Positions 23,987-37,107 of a DNA stretch of 64,000 nucleotides are shown in pieces. How positions within the stretch are numbered: position 1 is the stretch's first letter; every line of letters begins with the position of its first letter. The DNA lies in NCBI RefSeq assembly GCF_000002425.4, contig NC_037270.1, forward strand, positions 5,082,239-5,146,238, written 5' to 3'. The notes beneath the pieces are model-generated. The model was given only the letters and a program-made list of their open reading frames with translations. It was not told the DNA's origin and made no database searches. A program made the translations under genes and the position numbers. Source of the DNA: Physcomitrium patens (lineage: Eukaryota; Streptophyta; Bryopsida; Funariales; Funariaceae).

Positions 23987-26900
23987 CTGTGCGGTTGGAA
24001 CCTTGCACAACATCTAGTAAAGGTCATATCCTCTCTTCAGAGCCCTCTCCTTATTTTACATTAAATGTTATTGTAGGACGTAAACATTACAAAATCTGTG
24101 CCTTGTTAGATTCAGGAGCCTCAGCATGTTTTTTAGATGAAGAATTTACTAAAAGACATAGTATATCTTCAGTAAAGAAAACTAAATCTGTTCATGTAGA
24201 AGTCATAGATGGTCGTCCATTATCTTCTGGAGATATTACTCATGAAACCCTTCCTATAGAAGTAATAATCAATGGTCCTAATAGTTTTGTAGTATTTAAT
24301 ATCATTAGATTTCCCTCTAATCTAGTCATTGTAGGTTTATCGTGGCTAGAAAAATACAACCCTCAAATAGAATGGATTTTCCGAACTCTTACTTTGTCTA
24401 AAAGTATAACTAACAGTGTAGTTAATCAAGTATAGAGTCATAAGTCCAGTTCAATTAAATCCGTATTTATAGGTACAAAAGCTTTCTTGCATGCTGCTAT
24501 GAAAGAATCATCATATATTATTTATGCCACACCCATTTCTACTAGTGAAAAAACTTCAAGTGACATTCCAAGCCAATATCAAGAATTTCTAGGTGTATTT
24601 GAAAAAAAGAATGCGGATACACTCCCAGAACAACATCTCTATGATTGCTCAATTGACCTTCAAGAAGGAGTACAACTGCCATTCGGACCAATCTACAGTT
24701 TATCACAAAATGAGTTGGCTGAACTCAAGAACTATATTGAAGAAAAAATCTAGCCAAGAATTTCATATGCCATTCTAAATCTCCGACAGGAGCTCCAATT
24801 CTATTTGTGAAGAAAAAAGATGGATCATTGCAGATATGTGTTGATTATTGAAGACTCAACAAGATTACCATCAAGAATAGGTATCTACTACCTTTAATAT
24901 CTGGACTTCTTGATCAGTTGAATTAAGCTAAGATCTATACAAAAATAGATCTTCGGGGAGCATACAATCTAGTATGCATCAAAGAAGGAGATGAATTGAA
25001 GATTGTGTTTTGAACTAGGTATGGACATTTGAATACAACATCATGCCTTTTGGACTTACAAATACACCAGTAGCTTTTCAACATCTAATGAATGACATTT
25101 TTTGAGAGTTTTTGGACGATTTTGTCGTCTGTTATCTAGACGACATCTTGATCTATTCTAAGAATCCAAAAGAACATGAACTTCATGTTCGTCATGTGTT
25201 ACAAAAATTAAGAGATGCAGATGTCTATGCCAAGATAGAAAAGTGTGTATTCTACACTACTCAAGTCGATTTCTTAGGTTATATCATTTCAAATGATGGA
25301 CTTGTGATGGATCCTAATAAAGTTCAAACTATTATAGACTGGAAGATCCTAAAAACGGTAAGAGATGTCCAATGCTTTTTGGGATTTGCCAACTACTATC
25401 GGATCTTCATCAAAGACTTCTCTCGAGTTGTAGCTCCACTTACACGTTTGACTTGTAAAGACAAACTCCAATGGAATCAAGAAGCGGAAGTTGCTTTTGA
25501 ATCTTTGAAGACAGCGTTTGTGTCTGCACCAATCTTATATCGTGTTGATTTTTCCAAAGTATTCTTTATGGAAACAGATGCATCGGACTTTGTTCTAGGT
25601 GCAGTTTTATCACAAATGGGAACAGATGACAAACTTCATCCAGTAGCCTTTCATTCAAGAAAATTCTTAGCAGCAGAAATCAATTATGAGATCCATGACA
25701 AAGAACTTCTTGCAATTGTGGATTCTTTTCAAGAATGGCGTCATTATCTAGAAGGCGCTTCTAGTCGAGTCACCGTGTATACGAATCATAAGAACCTCGA
25801 ATATTTTATGTCAATACGTGTATTAAATCGTCGCCAAGCTCGTTGGAGCATGTCTTTATCAAGATTCGAGTTCATCATCACTTATCGGCTAGGAAAACAA
25901 CAAGGTTTGTCCGATGCCTTGTTTAGACGTTCTTATCTTGCACCAAAAGAAGGAGATGCAGCTTTTGAGCAATAAAGAATGGTTCTCTTGAAGCCGGAGC
26001 AACTTCATCTTCGAGCAATAAAATCAACAATGACTATTGATTTAACTTTTCTTAAGCAAGTCCAGTTAAGTATGTCTTCAGACCCTCTTGTTCATGATAT
26101 CAAGAATAATTCTTCTAAATCTCATGATCCCTCTAAATTTGAATTCAAGAACAACCTACTCTATTTCGAAGGATGCCTTTATGTTCCAGAAGGAGAAGCA
26201 CGTTTACATGTTCTTCAAGCTCGTCACGACTTCCCAGTAGCACGATATTTTGGATATAATAAGACTTTGGAGCTGATATCTAGGGATTTTTGGTGGCCTC
26301 AAATGTGGAAGGCAGTTAAAGACTTTGTACAATCATGTGATGTTTGCTCAAGATCGAAAACTCCTCGTCATCGACCTTTTGGACTTCTTCAGCCATTACC
26401 CATTCCAGAACAACCATGGTCTTCTGTTTCTATGGACTTCATCATGGATCTTCCAATCTCATGTTTTTATGACTCTATATTCGTGATAGTAGATCGTTTT
26501 ACCAAGATGGCACATTTTGTACCATGTACAAAATCTATTATAGGTGAAGAAACAACTAAACTCTTTCTTGACAATATCTATCGCTATCATGGATTACCCA
26601 AGGATATTATATCAGATAAGGGAACTCAATTTGTATCAAGATTTTGGCGGACTCTTTTCAAGATTCTTAAAGTGGATATAAAACTATCTTCGACATTCCA
26701 TCCTCAAATTGATGGGCAAACGGAGCGTGTTAATCAAGTTTTGGATCAATATTTAAGATGTACCATTAATTACCAACAAGATGATTGGACAACTCTTTTG
26801 CCATTGGCAGAATTTGCTTACAATAACATGGTACATTCTTCTACAAAATAAACACCTTTTTTTGCTAATTATGGTTATCATCCACGACTTGATACTTTTG

Positions 26901-27478
26901 ACTTTTCAAAAGTTAATAATCCTGTTGTGAAAGATTTAGCAATTTATTTATTAGAGCTACATGCAACGATGAAGGCGCAGTTAAAAGAGGTCTATGAACA
27001 ACAAAAGGTCAATGCGAATATCTGTCGAAAGGAACAACCATCATTCGTCTTGGGTGATAAGGTATGGCTACTTCGTCGCAATATCAAGACCACTCATCCT
27101 TGTGACAAGTTGGACTATTGAAGGCTAGAACCATTTTCTATTTTTGTACAAATCAATTTAGTTGCATATCATTTACATCTACCAGAGTCAATGAAAATCC
27201 ATCCAGTATTCCACGTGTCTCTTCTTGAACCATACAAGACAATGGACATACCAAGAAGATGACAAGCTCCACCTCCTCCTATAGAAGTGGACAATAATGA
27301 AGAGTTTGAAGTAGAAGAAGTCTTTGATTCAAGGCGGCGTCAAAATAAATTAGAATATCTTGTTCATTGGTGCGGATATGGTATTAGTGAATGCACATGA
27401 GAGCCAATAAAGAATCTTACAAATGCAGCAAAGGCGGTGGAGGCTTTTCATCGACGACATCCATCAAAATCAAGATGA
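23987..27478 (+). pseudogene. pol: Element B pol with chromodomain (decayed)
   Basis: Protease ALLDSGASACFL at about 24100-24130, RT with YLDDILIYS near 25133, RNase H (ETDASDFVLGAVLSQ, IHDKELLAIV) to about 25930, integrase 26200-27120 (CDVC, SMDFIMDLP, SDKGTQF, FHPQIDGQTERVNQ) and a chromodomain near 27310-27470 (EVEEVFDSRR, LVHWCGYG). Stops and frameshifts occur at about 24433, 24752, 24849, 25016, 25104, 25972, 26849, 27119, 27260 and 27398. Homologous to A but clearly diverged, so a separate lineage of the same family. Confidence 0.92.
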
Positions 27479-27572
27479 AAACCTTCTTTATAAAACAAAC
27501 AACATCTAGGCAAGTTAACATTCTACTTTCAATTCTTCTTCGTAGCTTCTTTGTAGTAGTGACACTCAGGAG

Positions 27573-27995
27573 ATGGAGAACCAACAACCAGCGGATTCGA
27601 CTCAAGAGCCTTTATTTGTTGACCTGTCAGATGAGACATTACGAAAGTCACAACCTTCAAGACGACACAATCGAGATGAAGATCTTCAAGAATGACATAT
27701 TCTTCCTTGAATAGATGGCGAGATACAATGCGTTTGGTATCACGATTTGGGAAGGGACTCCCCATGTTTGGTGATTGTGCTAGAGGTAGAAACAACTCCT
27801 GATGGTGTTTCAAATATTCTATTTGAAGGAAGTTTTGAAGGCCGCAACAATGATCAAATAACTAAGTGATCTTCCCGCCCTGGTATGCGATACTACCGAT
27901 GGTTGAGAGGCCCCATCAATCATCTTCGAAGAGAACAAAGATCAGAGTATGTGGTGAATAGAATTCGTCGCATCATAGATTTTCTTAACATATGA
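27573..27995 (+). pseudogene. Element B ORF3, unknown function
   Basis: A 141-codon frame from ATG 27573 (MENQQPADSTQEPLF) with internal TGA codons at codons 41, 46 and 99 (27867-27869). It includes EVETTPDG before and YYRWLRGPINHLRREQ after the codon-99 stop. The first two stops are explained by TGG or CGA decay; the codon-99 stop is shared in position with A, C and D. The ATG-to-codon-99 distance is identical in D. See the A copy for family comparison. Confidence 0.7.
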
Positions 27996-28036
27996 TGACT
28001 ACTCCTCGTGGAACTCGTCCCTAAAAGGAGGGGTAA

Positions 28037-28597
28037 TGTCACGGACATAATCATATAAGCTAATAATTACATATACAAATAGGTAGAAATAAGTAAAAGT
28101 AGGTAAAAATAAGTTAATTCTATAGTATTTAATATGGAAGCTTCTTAGAAGCTTCATAAACGTTGCTTTGACTTCATAGGTGTCTTTAATTGACTTTTTG
28201 GATTAGAAACGTGGTCAACAAGTTGGCCATGTGCCACACATGTTGTTAGCTTGAAGATCAAGCTAATTATGTGGCCCACATGTAGAAAAACTTGCCTTGT
28301 AAGTTAAGGCATGTGTTCTACAAAGTCAACACATATTGGAGGTCATATAGAACGTTGCTACGTAGCCCCTAGTTAGATAGTATATATAGAGACAAGAGTG
28401 AAGGCTTCTTCACTCTTGTCAACTCCTTTCTTGCTTCCAGTCTAGTTTCAAGGGTCTCTAGTTTTCTTGTCTTTTGGCAATAGCCATTCCAATTTTTCTT
28501 TCAATATACATACTTGTTTATTTATGTTTTGTTACCTTTCTTTGAGTGAAGGCTCACTTGTCTAAATTATTTTTTCATCGAGTTCTTGTCCTTGATA
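28037..28597 (+). repeat. Element B 3' LTR
   Basis: Starts TGTCACGGACATAATC after a purine tract (AAAAGGAGGGG) and ends TGTCCTTGATA. It is the same length as the 5' LTR and is followed by the CATTT duplication. Confidence 0.92.
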
Positions 28598-30902
28598 CAT
28601 TTTGAATACAATGTTATGCCTTTACGACTTATAAAAGCACCAACGACTTTTCAACATCTTATGAATGATGTCTTTTGAGGATTTTTAGATGAATTTATTG
28701 TCTGTTACCTAGATGATATCTCAATCTATTTTAAGAACATAGAAGAACATGAATTTTATGTTTATTGTATTTTACACAATTTAAGAGATAAAAGATTCTA
28801 TATCAAGATAAAAAAGTATTTATTTTATATTACTCAAATTGACTTTTTAGGATATATTATTTCAAATGATGGACTTATGATAGATTCTAAAAAAGTTCAA
28901 ACTATTATTGATTAGAAGATTTCTAAATGATAAGAAATATTCAATGTTTTTTGGATTTTGCCAACTATTATTTGGTCTTCATCAAAGACTTATTTTCAAA
29001 TTGCAGCTCTACTTACATATTTAACTTGTAAAGATATACTTCAATGGATTTAAGAAGCAAAAGTAGCATTTGAAGCTTTGAAGACAACCTTTATTTTTGT
29101 ACTGCTTTTATATGACATCAACTTTTTTAAGCCATTCTTCATAAATACAAATATATCAAACTTTGCTTTGAATGTTATATTATCACAAATGGAAAAAAAT
29201 GATAAACTTTAGCAAATAGCTTTTTATTTCATTTTTTTTTAATAAGTAAGATCAACTCCAAGATTTACAACAAAGAACTTCTCGCAATTGTGGATTTGTT
29301 TTAAGAATGATGCCATTATTTGGAAGGTACTTCTAATCCAGTCTCTTTTTATATGACCACAAGAATCTTAAATATTTTATATTAATTCATATTTTGAATC
29401 ATTGTCAAGTCAGTTAGAGCATGTTTTTGTCAATATTTGATTTCATGATCACTTTTCAACTTAAAAAATAATAAGATTTCTTAAGCACCTTTTTTAGACA
29501 TTCTTATCTTTCATCAAAAAAAAAAACTCATCTTTTGTTCAACAAAGAATGATTTTCTTGAAATTGGAGCATTTTTATCTTTATGCAATAGAATCAATAT
29601 TGATTGTTGATTCAACCTTTATGAAATAAATTCAATCAAGTATAATCTTTAATCCTCTTATTTATGATATTAAGAATCTTTTTTTTAAGTCTCATGATGC
29701 TTCCAAGTTTGAGTTCAAGAATAACTTACTCTATTTGAAAAGATGCCTAAATATTCTAAAAAAAAAAACATGTTTATGTATCCTTCAAGCACATCATGAC
29801 TTTTCAATGGTTGGATATTTTGGATAGAATAAGACTTTGAAGCTTATATCTAAAGATTTTTGATGGCTTTAAATATAGAAGGCAATGAATGACTTTATAA
29901 AGTCATACAACGTTTGTTCAAGGTAAAAAATTCCTCATCATCAATCCTATGGACTTCTCCAATTATTTTCTATATTCGAACAACTATGGTCTTTTATTTC
30001 TAAGGATTTATCACAAACGTTCTATTCTCAAATTTGTATGATTTTATATTTGTGATAGTAGATTATTTTCTCAAGATAGCATATTTTGTACCATATACAA
30101 AATCTATCTTGGTTAAAAAAATAGCTAAGCTTTTTCTTGAAAACATCTATTGCTAATATGAATTATTTAAAGATATTATATTAGATAGAAGACTCAATTT
30201 ATATTAAGATTTTAGAGATTCTTTTTTAAGATTTTAAAAATAGATATAAAATTATCTTTGGCCTTTTATTCTCAAATTCATGGACAAATGGAGCATGATA
30301 ATCAAATTATAGAATAGTATCTAAAATATTCCATCAATTATTAATATGATAATTGAAAGACTCTCTTGCTATTGACACAATTTGATTATAATAATATAAA
30401 ATATTTTTCTATTCACCAAATATCTTTCTTTTTTAATTATAGTTATCATCTACAACTTAATATTTTTGACTTTTTGAGAGTTGATAAACTTATGGCAAAA
30501 AAATTGGCAAATTATTTATCAAAGTTATATGCAATAATGAAGGTGTAATTAAAAGAAGTTCAAAAAATAAAATAAAAAATAAATGCACATGCTTATTACA
30601 AGGATCAACCTTAATTCAACACGGATGACAAGGTATGGTTATTTTGTCACAATATCGAGACTACTTACTCTTGTGACAAGTTGGACTATTATAAGCTTAG
30701 ACCTTTTTTCATTTTTAAATAAATAAATCTACTTGCTTATCAATTACACAAATTGGACTCAATGAAGATCTATTCTATATTCTACATATCTCTTCTGGAA
30801 CAATACAAGATAATGAACATATTAAGAAGAAAAGAAGTATCACTTCTTCCTATAGAAGTCAATAATAATAAAAAATTTGAGCTGGAAGAAGTCTTAGATA
30901 TC
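28598..30902 (+). pseudogene. pol: Element C, right piece: RT, RNase H and integrase remnants
   Basis: Resumes exactly where the left piece stopped, with an FEYNVMP-like segment and a YLDD-like motif (TACCTAGATGATATC, near 28708). RNase H and integrase similarity continues with many stops; the frame at 30753-30935 covers the segment before the chromodomain. Near 30900 the alignment to B jumps from the chromodomain start into ORF3, so about 400 bp including most of the chromodomain is deleted. Confidence 0.85.
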
Positions 30903-31177
30903 ACAACTTTGGAAAAGACTTCTAATTTTTGGTGATTTTATTAGAGGTAGGAACAACTCCTAACAATGTTCTAAATGTTTTATTTGAAAGAAATTATAAA
31001 GGCCTCAACAATAATCAAATAGCAAGGTGATTTTTTTGTCCTAGTATAAGACATTTTTGAAAGCTGAGAGAACCTATCAACCATATTTGAAGCAAACAAA
31101 GATGAAATTATGTAACAAATATAATTTTTCACATCTTAAATTTTTTCAATATATGATGATCCTGTCTTGTGGAATTC
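30903..31177 (+). pseudogene. Element C ORF3 remnant
   Basis: After the deletion the sequence reads LVILLEVGTTPNN and NNNQIAR, then TGA at 31028-31030, at the same aligned position as in A and B. Beyond it REPINHI remains recognisable. Confidence 0.65.
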
Positions 31178-31197
31178 ATCTCTAAAAAGAAGGATAA

Positions 31198-31761
31198 TAT
31201 CATAGACATATATACTTAATTAAGTAATTACCTACATTATTAGATAGAAATAAGTAAAAATAAATAAAAATACATTAATTTCATAATATCTTCTAAAGTA
31301 GCTTCACAAAAGCTTCATACATACGATTTTAATTTTATATATATTTATAGTTGAATTTTAGGTTACAAACTTGGTCAAAAAATTAACTACATATTATACA
31401 GGTCAATAGCTTGTAAAATAAATTAACTATGTAGTGCATACATAGAAAACTTGCCTTGCAAGTTAAGATATGTGGCTTGTAAAGTCAATACATATTGAAG
31501 GTCCTATAGAATGTTACCAAGTAACACTTAGGTGGATATTATATATAAAGGTAAGAGCAAAGTCTTCTTTACTCTTATTAATTTTTTTCTTCCTCTAGTC
31601 TAAATTCAAGAATTTATTTTTATTTTTTTTGTCTTTAGGCAATAATCATTTTGACTTCTTATTAATATATATATATAAAATTCTTATTTCTATTATGTCG
31701 TACTTCTTTGTAGAAAAGCCTCACTTAATTATTTACTTTCATTGAGTTCTTGTCCTTGATA
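31198..31761 (+). repeat. Element C 3' LTR
   Basis: Starts TATCATAGACATATATAC and ends TGTCCTTGATA. It aligns with the B LTRs throughout, including the TATATATAAAGG region, but is much more diverged. No 5' partner exists in the window. Confidence 0.85.
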
Positions 31762-32345
31762 GTAATTGATATGCAATAGCATTAATCTACTCACGAAAAA
31801 AAATGGTCTAACTCTATCGTAGTCTAACTTATTACAAGAGAAACTAATATTTTTATTACAATAAATCCACTATATTATATTATCAACTTAAAGTAAAAAT
31901 TGTTCATTGGAATAAATATTTACATCAATCTTTTATTGTTATTATTATTTTTTTGATTATGCCTTCATTATCACATATATCTTTGATAAATAATTTTTAA
32001 AAATTTATACCACAAAACTATCAAATTTTATAAAGTCAGAATTACCAAATTGTGGATAGTAATCATAATTTGTATAGAAGGTATTTACTAAATAAAAGAA
32101 TTTATTTTATAATTATATAAATATTATGCTAAAATTAATAATCATTATATAATCATCTTTATAGTAATTCATTCTTCATTTTAGATAGGATTTTAAAATT
32201 TTATTTATTTATTTAATTTCTCTATTTTATAGACATTCAAAAATTAAAGATAGTTTTATCTCTATTTTTAATGATTAAAAAAGTAATTTCTAAAAATTCA
32301 ACACAAATTAAAATTGATTAGAAGATATAATATCTTATAACAATC
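31762..32345 (-). pseudogene. pol: Element E, 3' half: integrase remnant on the minus strand
   Basis: Read on the minus strand from 32345, the sequence follows B integrase from the IIS-DKGTQF region onward (GATATTATATC, then GATAAAACTATCTTT) down to GTTAGACTACGATAG near 31830, which matches the KLDY segment of B. It begins exactly where the other half of E ends at 46301, interrupted by D'. It stops at 31762 against the LTR of C. Confidence 0.75.
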
Positions 32346-32851
32346 TATCAAAGACATGAATCTCAAAGAAAAAAAATCCTCAATACTCTCTTGTGTCATT
32401 AAAAGGAACTAAAAAGTCACTCAAAGATGATGCCCTATTCAACTAGAATGGCTACGGCTAAAAATAAGAAGACAAGAAAGTCTTGAAATAGGACTAAGGT
32501 TTAAAAAAGTATTAACAAGAGTAAGAAGGCTTCTTTATTGCATCCATATATACTTTTAACTAGGACTACGTCAGAATGTCATATAGGACCTCCAAAATGT
32601 ATTGACTTTGTAAGACATGTAACTAAACTTGTAAGGCAAGTTTTTTAAATGTACACAATACAACTTTTTTGCTCCATAAGCTACTAATAATTGGTTAACT
32701 CATTGAACAAGTCTCTAACCTACGAATCAAATACAAATACATTTAAAGTCAAAGCAGTATCTACGAAGCTTTAAAGGAGCTTTTTTAGAAGATATTACAA
32801 AATAAATTTAATTTTAACTCCTTCAACATAATCATATAGGAATTTATCAGA

Positions 32852-32896
<45 letters not shown>

Positions 32897-32898
32897 CA
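32346..32898 (-). repeat. Element D' 3' LTR
   Basis: On the minus strand it starts TGTCATATATAT and ends TCTTTGATA. Its outer flank reads GATTG on the minus strand, close to AATTG beside the LTR at 46302. A 40-bp (AT)n run lies at 32855-32894. Confidence 0.8.
32855..32894. repeat. (AT)n microsatellite inside an LTR
   Basis: Uninterrupted AT run close to the LTR start. Confidence 0.9.
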
Positions 32899-32950
32899 TT
32901 ATCTTCTCTTTAAGGGACAAATTCTATAAAAAGTAGTCATCGTATACTAA

Positions 32951-33355
32951 TAAAAATCAAGATGCAACAAATGGCATTTCTTATAGATAATATTTTCTTT
33001 GAAGATGATTGATAGGTCTTTTAAGCCATTGATAATGTCTCATATCAAGACGTGAAGATTACCTTATTATTTGTACATTGTTGAAGCCTTCATAACTTCC
33101 TTCAAATAAAACATTAAGAACATCATTAAGAATTATTTTTAGGTCTCATAAAATCACCAAATATCAAGAGTCTCTTCTAGGGTCATGATATCCAAAATGT
33201 TGTATTTTACCATCTATTTGAGGTAGAAAATGTCGTTCTTAAAGATCTTCATCTTAATAACATTGTTTTAAAGATTGTATCAATTATAATGTATCATTTG
33301 GTAAATCAACAAATGAAAGCTCTTGAGTTGAATCTATTGATTTTTGGTTTTTCAT
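32951..33355 (-). pseudogene. ORF3 remnant of the left arm
   Basis: Mirror copy of the right-arm ORF3 (52309-52713). The shared-position stop is TAA at 33061-33059. The last part, beyond 33015, lies outside the identical arm and is diverged. Confidence 0.6.
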
Positions 33356-36300
33356 CTTTTTAATATCACAAATACATAGAAACTACAAACAAGGGTAGAA
33401 GATAGAATGCTATCTTTTTTAGATCTTATTTTTTTATAGTGAAGATTTGTTATTCTTTATTTTGATTTTGATGGATGTTATCAATGAAAAGTCTCAATTC
33501 TCTTTGTTGCATTTATAAGATTCTTTATTGGCTCTCATGTGCATTCATTTATATCATATCCACACCAATGAATAAGATATTCCAACCTATTTTGGCACCG
33601 CCTTGAATCTAAGACTTCTTCTACTTCAAATTCTTTATTATTATCCACTTCTATAGGAGGAGGTGGCATTTGTCTTCTTTTTGAGATATTCATTGTCTTA
33701 TATGATTTAAGAAGAGACACATGAAATATAAGATGGATCTTCATAGACTTTGATAGATGTAATCAATAAGCAACAAGATTGACTTATTTACAAATAAGAA
33801 AAGATTCAAGCCCACGATAGTCCAACTTGTCACAAGAATAAATAGTCTTAATATTACAATAAAATAACCATACCTTATCATTCATGTTAAATTATTGTTG
33901 TTCCTTGTGATAAGCATTTGCATTGATCTATTATTATTCTTGATCTCCCTTTGATTGCATTTTTATTATTGCATGTAGTATTGACAAACAGTTTGCCAAA
34001 TCTTATACTATATGATTATTAATTTTTGAAAAGTCAAAAGTATCAAGTTGTAGATGAAAACCATAGTTGGCAAAGAAAGATACTTTTTGAGTGGAAGAAT
34101 GTACCAAATTATTGTACGCAAATCCTGCCAGTAGTAAAACAATTGTCCAATCATCTTGATAATAATTGATGGTACACATCAAATACTACTAAAAAACTTG
34201 ATTCACACATTCTACTTATCCATCAATTTGGAAATATAAAGCTAAAGAGAGCTTTATATCCACCTTTAGAATGTTAAAAAGGATTTTTCAAATCTTGATA
34301 TAAATTGAGCCTTCCTATTTGATATAATAACTTAAAGCAATCCATAATAGCAATAGATATTGTCAAAAAAAAACTTAGCCATTTCTTCACTTGTAATAGA
34401 TTTTATACATGATACAAAGTGTGTTATTTTGATAAAAATGAACTACAATTCATAAATATAGAATTATACAAACTTTAGATTAAAAGATCTGTGATAAAAT
34501 CTATAGATATAAAAGATCATAATTATTTTGAAATAGGTAATGGCTGAAGAAATCCATAAGGTCAATAGCAAGGAGTTTTGGATCTTAAACAAATATCACA
34601 TAATTGTACAAAGTCTTTGATTTCCTTCCACATTTGAAGCTATAAAAAATCTCTTAATATTAGTTCCAAAGTCTTCTTGTATCTAAAATATCCAGTTGTT
34701 GGAAAGTCATGACAAGCTTAAAAAACACATAATTATGCCTCGTCTTTTGGAATATATAATCATCCTTCAAAATAGAGTAGGTTATTCTTGAACTTGAGCT
34801 TTGAAGTATCATGAGATTTAGAAGAACTATTCTTAATATCATAGACAAGAAGATCAAAGAACATACTTGATTGAATTTGCTTGACAAAGGTTGAATCAAT
34901 AGTCAAAGTTGATTTTATTGCTCAAAGGTGAAAATGCTTTGGCTTTAAGAGAATCATTCTTTGTTGATTAAAAGATACATTTCTTTCTTTTTGTACAAGA
35001 TAAGAATGTCTAGAAAAGACATTTGACAAACCTTGTTGTTTTCCAAGTCAATAAGTGATCTTAAAATCAAATCTCAATAAAGACATGCTCCAACAAGCTT
35101 GGCAACAATTCAAAACAAATATCGATATGAAATACTCAAGGTCCTTATGATCTGTATGTACAATGATTGGATCCAAGGTACCTTCTAGATAATGACACCA
35201 TTTTTGAAATGAATCCACAATTGCAAAGAATTCTTTGTTGAGAATCTCATAATTAATCTTAGCTGTTGAAATTTTTTTTTAATATAAAAGCTATTAGATG
35301 GAATTTATTATTTACTCTTATTTATGACAATACTACATCTAAGACAAAGTTTGATGCATTTATTTCCATAAAAAATGTCTTAGAGAAGTTAGTATGATAT
35401 AAGATTGGTGTAGAAATAAACTCTATTTTTAAAGCATCAAATGATGCTTTGGCTTCTTTACACCATTTAAGTTTGTTTTTACAAGTCAAATGTATAAATA
35501 GAATTGTAACTTGAAAAAAATTCTTAATGAAGATCTGATCGTAATTGATAAAGCCCAAAAAGTATTGAACATTTTTTATTGTTCTTAGAATCTTCTTATT
35601 AATGAGAATCTGGATCTTTTTTGGATCCATCATTAGCCCTTTGTTGAAAATAATGTATTCTATGAAATTAACTTGAGTAGTGTGGAATACTCACTTTTCT
35701 AACTTGGCATATAATCTTGTATCTCTAAGTTTTTATAATACACAATAAATATGAACTTCATGTTTTTTTATATTCTTAGAATAGATTAAAATATCATCTA
35801 AATAATAGATGATAAAATCATCAAAAAAATACATAATAGACATCATTCATTAAATGTTGAAAAGCAGTTGATACATTTGTGAATCCAAATGGCATAACAT
35901 TATATTTAAAATACCTACATCTGGTTTAAAATACAATTTTTTTGTTCATCTCTTTCTTTAATGTGTATCAAATTATAGACTCCTTGTAGATCTATTTTAT
36001 ATAAATATTTAATTAATTTAATTAATTAAAAAACTCCTAGAATTAAAAATAGAAGATATTTATTTTTGATGGTGATCTTATTCAGTACTTAATAGTCTAC
36101 ACACATTCATAGAGATCAATTTTTTTTTTTCTTCTCAACTAAAATAGGAGCCTTGATTGAAGATTTAAAATGGAATATGAAATTCTTAGCCACGTCCTTA
36201 TCAATGTATTTTTTAAGTATAGCTAATTCATTTTGTAATAGGCTATAGATTGATTCAAATGATGGTTGAGTCTATTTGTGAAGATCTATGGAACAATCAC

Positions 36301-37107
36301 AAGGACAATGGTCTAAAAAAATATTTATATATTTTTTTAAAAAAACATCTTAAAAATCTTGATATATGCTAGGAATATTACTTGATATCTTTCTACCATA
36401 AAAAATGGACGTGGCATATATAGCAAAAGATGATCCTTCTTTAGTGATATGCATAAAAGTTCTTGTAACTACTAGTAAGGACTTGAATATACTAAACTTA
36501 TGTACTTCAACTTGGTTAATGAGATTTTGGATTAAACTACAAGAAAAATTAAAGTTACAAAAAATCCAATCCATTTGAGGATTATATTTTTTTAATTAAG
36601 ATAATCCTAAAGTAATAAAATTAGATAAAGATCTTATTATATTAAATATTACTATGCTATTATGATCTTTAATTACTACATCTAAATAGATAATTTCATG
36701 CGTAACATCTCTAAAAGATATCAAATAACTATCTATGACTTCTATATATATATATATATATATATATGGATTTAAATTTCTTAACTAATGATATCTCTTA
36801 TTTTTTGACAAAATTTTTATCTATAAAACAAGTTAAGGCTCATAAATCTAACAAAACTAAGACTTTGTGATTTTTTTGTCCTAAATAAACTTCTATTGTA
36901 AAACATGGTGAAGAGTTTGAGGAAAAAATATAACCTTTACTAGAAATTATTCAAGATTCTAGCCACACAATCTCTATTGTAGTTGGAGAAACTCTTTTTC
37001 TAACACATTGTCTTCTTTGGCAACCATGCTTTTTTATTTTGTGGTTGCATTGTTTCTTTGCACAATGTTAATTAATATTTTTAGCTTCTCCATAATATAA
37101 ACATAAA
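33015..37107 (-). repeat. Left arm of a 4.1-kb inverted repeat (gypsy pol region)
   Basis: This segment is the reverse complement of 48545-52649. Four translated frames (33535-33744, 34660-34899, 35322-35633, 36350-36574) are identical in both arms with constant coordinate sum 85664. The one difference I found is the length of an (AT)n run: 25 bp at 36743-36767 here versus 37 bp at 48885-48921. Identity ends abruptly at both borders, with mismatches at 33014 and 37108. Confidence 0.93.
33484..36990 (-). pseudogene. pol: Gypsy pol in the left arm (heavily decayed)
   Basis: Protease, RT (MMDPKKIQILINKK segment at 35322-35633), RNase H, integrase and a chromodomain remnant (EFEVEEVLDSRRC, LIHWCGYD) at 33535-33744 are recognisable against B. 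Stops and frameshifts are frequent, so the copy is old although the two arms are identical. By the flanking evidence the body of this arm originally belonged to D'. Confidence 0.85.

Larger units (their letters stand above)
16061..28597 (+). mobile_element. Element B: Ty3/gypsy chromovirus, complete outline, inserted in C, carrying A
   Basis: Two 561-bp LTRs (16061-16621 and 28037-28597) enclose gag, pol with chromodomain, and ORF3. The flanking 5 bp are CATTT on both sides. Element A is inserted in the leader between the 5' LTR and gag. By eye the LTRs differ at roughly 30 sites, mostly transitions, so B is moderately old. All genes contain stops or frameshifts. Confidence 0.92.
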
